This document shows positions 58,513-64,000 of a stretch of 64,000 nucleotides of DNA, piece after piece; position 1 is the first letter of the stretch, and the number at the start of each line of letters is the position of its first letter. Made by a program: the position numbers and the translations under genes. The DNA is from Ophiura sarsii (lineage: Eukaryota; Echinodermata; Ophiuroidea; Amphilepidida; Ophiuridae), in contig CM069454.1 in the NCBI GenBank assembly GCA_035610835.1, forward strand, positions 60,928,580 through 60,992,579, in the 5' to 3' direction. The notes under the pieces were generated by a model. It ran no database searches. It was not told the DNA's origin and saw only the letters and a list, made by a program, of their open reading frames with translations.

Positions 58513-59427
58513 TGGAATTAGGCAATGGGCCTCTCATCATCATCCGCAAGCATTGCACAAAACACATTACAATCAGACACATTAAAAAGAAAACATACAT
58601 AACTGGAAATGAATACCAATGTAAAACTGGGGGATTAATTGACCAAAAGGGTCAGGAAAGACGCTTTCCATAATAAAAGTATTGCACTCGAAAACGATAT
58701 GCTTAGAGAACAGGATTTCCGGGCTATTGAACGGGCGATGAAAACGTCCGAACGGGAGAGTTTGAATTGTATAACCTGTGGAACGACTTATCAGTGAAAT
58801 GAGATGCTTATGAGCGGCAGACAGGCCGTGAAAAGGGGGTCTTGGTCTCCGCACATACCAGTATGGTCATTATAGGTGAGTATATTCCTTGGGGGATTGC
58901 ACTGAGTGAGCAAGATATATTTAGTTGATGCTCGATAACCAATTTAATAATACAAGTGCACACGCAAGTCTAAATGATGTTGATTGATTTACATGAGTAA
59001 TCATGCTTTTAGTACCACCTTTGAGAACGGAACGTTACATTTAGGCCCCAAAAATAGGTTTGTCTAAGAAACATTTCGCAAAAAAGTGCTGTGCGATTTT
59101 TTTTCTTTTTTAGAGAATTGGCTAAGAGGTATGCGATTTTTTTTTAAATGTATTGCCCATGTTTAATTTGACCGGTTTCCAAAGTATGCATATCATTTCG
59201 GTGTTGATTTAAGCTTACAGAGAACCACAAGGTGTAATGAAAATGCATCGCCGCCAATTAGAGCTAATCCCTTTTTTACATACCAATGCGCACGGGTTTG
59301 TGAGGGGCTTAACCCTAACGTAACCCTACCATATACCACAAAATACCAGGACTGCGCAAGTTGGTACCACCCGGAAAAGTGGACCCAGGCTATATAGGGG
59401 GCGAAATATACTGCGCCGAGTAGCCTT
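58513..59427. other. non-coding stretch
   Basis: No gene, RNA or repeat supported. Confidence 0.4.
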
Positions 59428-59430
59428 GAC

Positions 59431-59500
59431 AGCCGTGGTGAAGTGGAATGGAGATGGGCTTTGGTGCTGGAGGTCCGTGGTTCAAATCCCGGGTGGTCGG
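59431..59500 (+). tRNA. tRNA-Pro(TGG)-like sequence
   Basis: AGCCGTGGTGAAGTGGAATG, GGGCTTTGGTGC (TTTGG anticodon-loop context as in tRNA-Pro) and AGGTCCGTGGTTCAAATCCC (good B-box). A- and B-box spacing is normal, but the anticodon stem is poor. Probably a tRNA-derived SINE head or a pseudogene; a G-rich segment follows directly. Confidence 0.4.
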
Positions 59501-61498
59501 GGGATATTTTGGTCGATTTTCCACGTTGAAAAAAGTGTGGGGGGGAAAGTGGGGGGTAGAGTTAGGGTTAATGATAAGAATTAAAACAATTTTCAATCAA
59601 AGACGAATGATTTTCAAATTAAATAAAAGAAAATTGTTAATGACGATGTCGAAAAATATAGCATTTGCATATAAATTTCTCAAATAATGTATCTTTGTCT
59701 AAAATAATCCGATGAAAGTATGGTTATTGTAACTGAATTCCTCTGGTACACTGATTTATAAGATAAACGTCATCATCGATTGGTTTTGTTTTGTTTTTAA
59801 TTTTTTTACTTGAGTTGTTAGTTTGGTACAATAATATGGATATTTTTAACAGTAAATGTAGTATTCATGTATGAAATATACCAAATGTCCGCTGTTACCA
59901 TCTTTCCTAACACTCAATACAGATTACGTGTTTTGACAGTTCCATTGATACAAAATAGATAAGGTTCCATGACCATACTAATGTGACTATTCGTACGGGA
60001 CAAGGAAGCTAACTGCGCAAATTGCCTCTATATATTACATGTCCGTGACTTATGTTATGACGAGACAATCTTTTTTATTATAACCCTAACTCCCCGGGCG
60101 TATTTTTATCATGGGAGAAAAACGGGTCTAGTTTGAGGGGGAAATCAGTCTCTCAAGGTTTTTTTTCTCGCAAATTGAACGCCTGGCGGAGCGTGGTACG
60201 AGATTGACCAGGCGATTGCGCGGTACACCATTGTAGCATCGTCGGGTTGTGTACTATGTAGGAGGGTTAGAGTTACGGATATTAACAAATAATGTACCAA
60301 AATGGGGTGTTATCAGTAAACTGGTAATAGACATGTTACGTTAAAATCAACTAATTTGTTATTAGCAGCTATACGAAGATGTGACTTGTGATGTACACGT
60401 ATATTGTATTTATTTTACTGCACATTTAAAGCCCCTCGGGCATGTCGGGGAGGAAACGCGCGCATTATCATTATCTATATACTAATTTTCGGTCCCTCGC
60501 CTGATTAGATAGTTCAATAATAATTTTACACTCGCGTCCCTCTTCAACTGAAAAAGCGTGGTAATTGCGCCTCTAATACACGAGCTAATTAGATAGTTCA
60601 ATGCCAGTATTTTCCCGTTTTCAGACATGCGCAGAAAGGATCACAGATGATAATCCGAAATGTTGAATTTCTTTTACTCGGGTAGCTACTGTTCGGTCAA
60701 AAATTGTGGTTTCCGGAGTGAGTGATGACATATGGTCTTCACCCAAAATATTTTCATCAGGGATATAGCTACATTTCTGTATGTGCGGCCGTTTGTTTTT
60801 CTTAAAGATCGCACGAGTAACAAGCATTTATACGGGACTATCGTCCGACAAATAAAAATATTTTACGACATTTTCTAAATGTAAACAAAAACTCTTACAC
60901 AGATCTTAAAGTGACACTTTCACATTAGTAACATAGATGAACGCGGAGTTTGCTAACGTAGAAGAAACTGGCGGTACCATACCAACCGTTTCTGCGCGAC
61001 CGCGTTTAACATGGCGCACGCGATTCGGCGCACACGTAATGACGCAGACAAAGTGTGTACGCGTTTGTGGTGCATGCCGCGAGTGAAAGCAGGCAGTCCG
61101 TACGGTTGCTCCGCGGTGCATACCGTACAGTACAATAAAATGTAACGAGAGCAAGACACAAACAAAACATTAATCATAAAGCCAAGACATTTATTTTAAT
61201 AAAGAAACTGGGAGCAAGGCGCAAACCGTATCCAGGATAACATGTATTAAAGTGACTGAAGTGGCTGAAGGAAAATACATTTGATGGAGTCACTCATGCA
61301 GTTGTATGGCTGGTCATGAAGCTATGGGCTGGTGGATCAGGGTCGACCCCCAACCCCCCCACACACACACCCCTTTTATTTTCTTTGTGCGACTTAATAT
61401 ACAGCGGTGCGGCTTACTGTATTATATAAACGATGAGGTCTGAATCTTAATTTGAGGTGCTGCTTAATCGCCGCCAGGCTTTGCTGTTTGAAATTGGC
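59501..61498. other. non-coding stretch, partly CpG-rich
   Basis: No gene supported. 60960-61130 is notably rich in CpG (gcgcacgcgattcggcgcac type) against the AT-rich surroundings. Frames across it match no known family. Confidence 0.4.
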
Positions 61499-61567
61499 AG
61501 GGGAGCTTTTAATCGCTCTCCTGAAGTGCTCCAGGAGAGCACTAGGAGAGCATTTTAAAAGCTCCCC
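61499..61567. ncRNA. 69-nt near-perfect hairpin, microRNA-precursor-like
   Basis: The arm ggggagcttttaatcgctct cctgaagtgct folds on agcactaggagagc attttaaaagctcccc with about 28 pairs, two small internal loops and a loop of about 8 nt. Size and stem are within the range of animal pre-miRNAs, but a tiny MITE would look the same. Related gagagc motifs continue to 61590. Confidence 0.35.
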
Positions 61568-62208
61568 CGGAATAATCGAGGAGAGCAATTTATGACCAAT
61601 GTGAAACGTCGGATTATGTCGCTGATCGGCTTTCCCTGTTTATAGCGGTCGCGGTAGCCTCCATTTTTATTTTGGTTATCCCCCCACTGAAAACAGTGCC
61701 GCATTTATTTATCGACCGGTCAACTGATGCTGCTTTGATACGTCAAAAATAAAAATAAATGTTATGCATTTTCATCACGAACTGTACGGTCAATTTATGC
61801 TGCTTGCACATGTTTGAATGAGAGCCGCTGCTAATACAGTGACAACCGCGCCCAATTGTGCTCCTATCCTTGCCAGAATGAGATTCTACACTAGTACAGG
61901 GTGTGGTTGAATTTACGCGATTTCCAGGGGGAGATTTTTTTATAGCAACACTGACAATATTTTATTTATTTATGTTTTTCGACTGTGTGTAAGGTATAGT
62001 AATAATATTGAGGATGGACAATTAAGGAGCGCGATAAATCGCGCGACCAGAAATGGGTAAAGGAGCGCACTAGGCGCGCGATCGCTCTCGCGCGCCTCAA
62101 ACGGCAAAGCCTGCGCCGCGCGGCCTATAGCACGTAAATTACGGGATTGTCACATGATACCCTAAGGTCTAAGCCCCTTCCCCGCACCGCACTTCCCTTA
62201 CTTGATAA

Positions 62209-62432
62209 TACACACAGAAAACACTATGTAAAAAAATTACACAAATTATGTAAAAAATACATAATCTGTGTAAAAATAGAACTCCATAATACTATGTAAA
62301 CAGTTGTGTTAAGCTTTTGCATAGGAATGTACACAAGCTTGGGTATATATTACATGTTTTATGTAAACTCTTACATAATAATTATGGAGTTCTATATTTA
62401 CATAATTTTTTACATAGTGTTTTCTGTGTGTA
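62209..62432. mobile_element. ACACAGAAAACACTATG MITE, copy C (full length, 224 bp)
   Basis: Same length as copy B and nearly identical, with TA at both edges. It sits in one of two local copies of 'cgcacttcccttacttgata': the other (about 62536) continues without the MITE, so it acts as an empty-site reference. Confidence 0.88.
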
Positions 62433-64000
62433 TGGATATAGTAAGGCGGCCTTACACATAAGGCCACATGGGTATCTGGATACACGGAACGTGCGGTATT
62501 GCCCCATCATACCCTATAAAGCCACCCCCTCCTCCCCGCACTTCCCTTACTTGATAATCTGGATTAAGGGCACATGGGCATCTGGATAAACGGAACGTGT
62601 AGTACGGTATATTATCATGATTATTATAGAGTGTCTGGATTAGTAAGGGCACCAGTGGTATCAGGATTACGGGGTTCACTATAAAACGCAGATAGTCTCA
62701 AATTACCTGGATATACTATGCGCAGGTGTGCCACCTGTGATAACTGGATTTTAAGGGTGTATTAGGTAGTATCTCGGGAGGCCTTATTTAGAAGAAGAAG
62801 AAAAAAAGATTACTTTATACTTTCATAATGTTTATATAATATCCCTATTACTTATATTTTCTCCTTATTATATTGATTTATCTTTGTAACATAATTACTT
62901 ATTTGTATTATCTCATCCATTACCATTTTTCCAAAGGGGTCGTTGACACGTGTAAGCTCTTCGTGAGTTTTTTTCAACGACGCCTTGCATATGCTATTGT
63001 TTTGTATATTTTTTGCTCTGACTCTGTATTGATATGTTGTATATGCGAAATAAATAAACCTGTAAACCTGTAAACCTGTAGAACACAACAAACATGACAA
63101 AGGGACTACTATACGTTTAGGCCCTATATGCCTATTGGAGGAATAATGTATTTAAGTAAATAGGCCAAACAAAACCCGGATGGCACACATAGTGTTTAAG
63201 TACAAGCATGGAATGGTACAAGTGATCTTGATGATAGACTCCACCGACCATAAAACTAACCAACTATTATAGAACCCATATATAACGCTCAGAACGTAGG
63301 CCTATTACTTGAATACCTGAATGGCGGCACCAGCATCAACATTTTAAAGGAGGAAAACGGGGTGGCGGGGCAATAAAAGAATCGGGGGAGACATTTTAAA
63401 GCTAATTTCAAGTTACTTTCAGTTAAGTTTTGACATTAAAATACAACTTTTGTATTATTTGGGGGTACAAAATGGATATGGGTAGGGACATGAGTTGACA
63501 GGGGGTAACGGGGGAGGGGATATTAAGGCAATCCAGATACTCTGATTATTTTAAGTATTCCTACACATGAATAACCATTCAGGTGTCCTCATTAATCCAC
63601 GTAGGCCCTAATAGCCGCATACACAGTTATCACGGGTGCACTTAATATTCGATTCAAGATAAACCACATAGTCCATCATGGAGGTCCTATATTGGATCAC
63701 TAATACACAATCTTTATTAAAGTACATGGGGTGGTACCTGAATAATCAAGGGCACCATGTGTTATACATGCATGGCATACATGGATTTATTAAGGGCACA
63801 TGGTATATATGGATTATTAAGGGCACTGTGATGTGGTACCAATGTCAGTATTAAGGGCACCTAGGATACATACTCTTGCTGTTTTACAATACCCTCATCT
63901 TTATACGTTTTGATGTGACTAACCACCCGCTATTATTATAGCTTCGGCACCTATACCTGCGCTTTCCATTATAAACTGGATATAATACGGGCACATTGGT
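62433..64000. repeat. region of degenerate 'ggattattaagggcacatgg' repeats
   Basis: Variants of (t)ggattattaagggcacatgg occur near 62563, 62637, 62747, 63741, 63782, 63812, 63850 and 63986, at irregular spacing. The LINE tail at 62941-63080 interrupts the region. No gene. Confidence 0.6.
62941..63080 (+). repeat. LINE 3' end with (cctgtaaa)n tail, copy 2
   Basis: tcgttgacacgtgtaagctc...gaaataaataaacctgtaaa, ending in three 8-bp tail units. About 20 bp longer than the 23.4-kb copy (extra tgctctgactctgtattga). The AT-rich segment from about 62790 may be more of the same 3' UTR. Confidence 0.65.

Noticed and set aside
60906..61177. CpG-rich minus-strand frames as a small gene or promoter island
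   Set aside because: No similarity to a known family and no adjacent coding exons; composition alone is not enough.

Overview
The window is eukaryotic: AT-rich DNA with GT-AG introns, one 100-base N block and very dense transposon-derived repeats. The three gene-like loci encode a type C leucine-rich-repeat GPCR, an FN3/RPTP-ectodomain-like receptor with a tyrosine-motif tail, and a CUB domain. Together these point to a marine invertebrate. An echinoderm or another deuterostome is my guess, but no marker in the window fixes the lineage. No prokaryotic, organellar or intact viral genes are visible.

Layout. 0.2-1.9 kb (+): the last four exons of a single-pass receptor, with a polybasic cleavage-like site, a transmembrane exon and a short tail holding ITAM-like tyrosine motifs. 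2.0-4.0 kb: a TA-flanked DNA transposon. 4-13 kb: non-coding DNA with several fold-back elements (4.4, 6.6-7.1 and 8.8-9.7 kb) and a tandem array at 11.0 kb. 13.1-14.0 kb (-): two exons of a broken CUB-domain gene with a 22-bp minisatellite in its intron. 14.1-17.4 kb: tandem repeats (about 168, 152 and 16 bp) and a MITE. 18.1-19.5 kb (-): a decayed LINE reverse transcriptase next to an assembly gap. 20-28 kb: no gene, but MITEs, a tRNA-like sequence and a mariner-like element with a nested palindrome. 28.55-32.08 kb (+): one intact, intronless 1175-codon LRR-GPCR, the only complete gene. 32-50 kb: a repeat field with five TTAA-flanked MITEs and three partial copies across the window, a 37.2-kb MITE with five AP-1-type heptamers, a telomere-like array and LINE ends. 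50.4-52.6 kb (+): a second decayed LINE of the same family as the 18-kb copy. 53.4-55.8 kb: a 2.3-kb inverted-repeat element carrying three tRNA-like sequences. 57-64 kb: a mariner-like element, a tRNA-Pro-like sequence, a 69-nt hairpin, a MITE, a LINE tail and degenerate 'ggattattaagggcacatgg' repeats.

The genes do not form a pathway or cluster. The two intact loci both look like cell-surface receptors: the N-terminal part of the first lies outside the window, and the GPCR is complete. Most of the biology in the other 90% is transposon biology: at least nine inverted-repeat families, several with target-site duplications that can be read directly (TA, TTAA, TAA). Coordinates of gene exons and of elements with readable target duplications should be accurate to a base or two; edges of decayed repeats are approximate.
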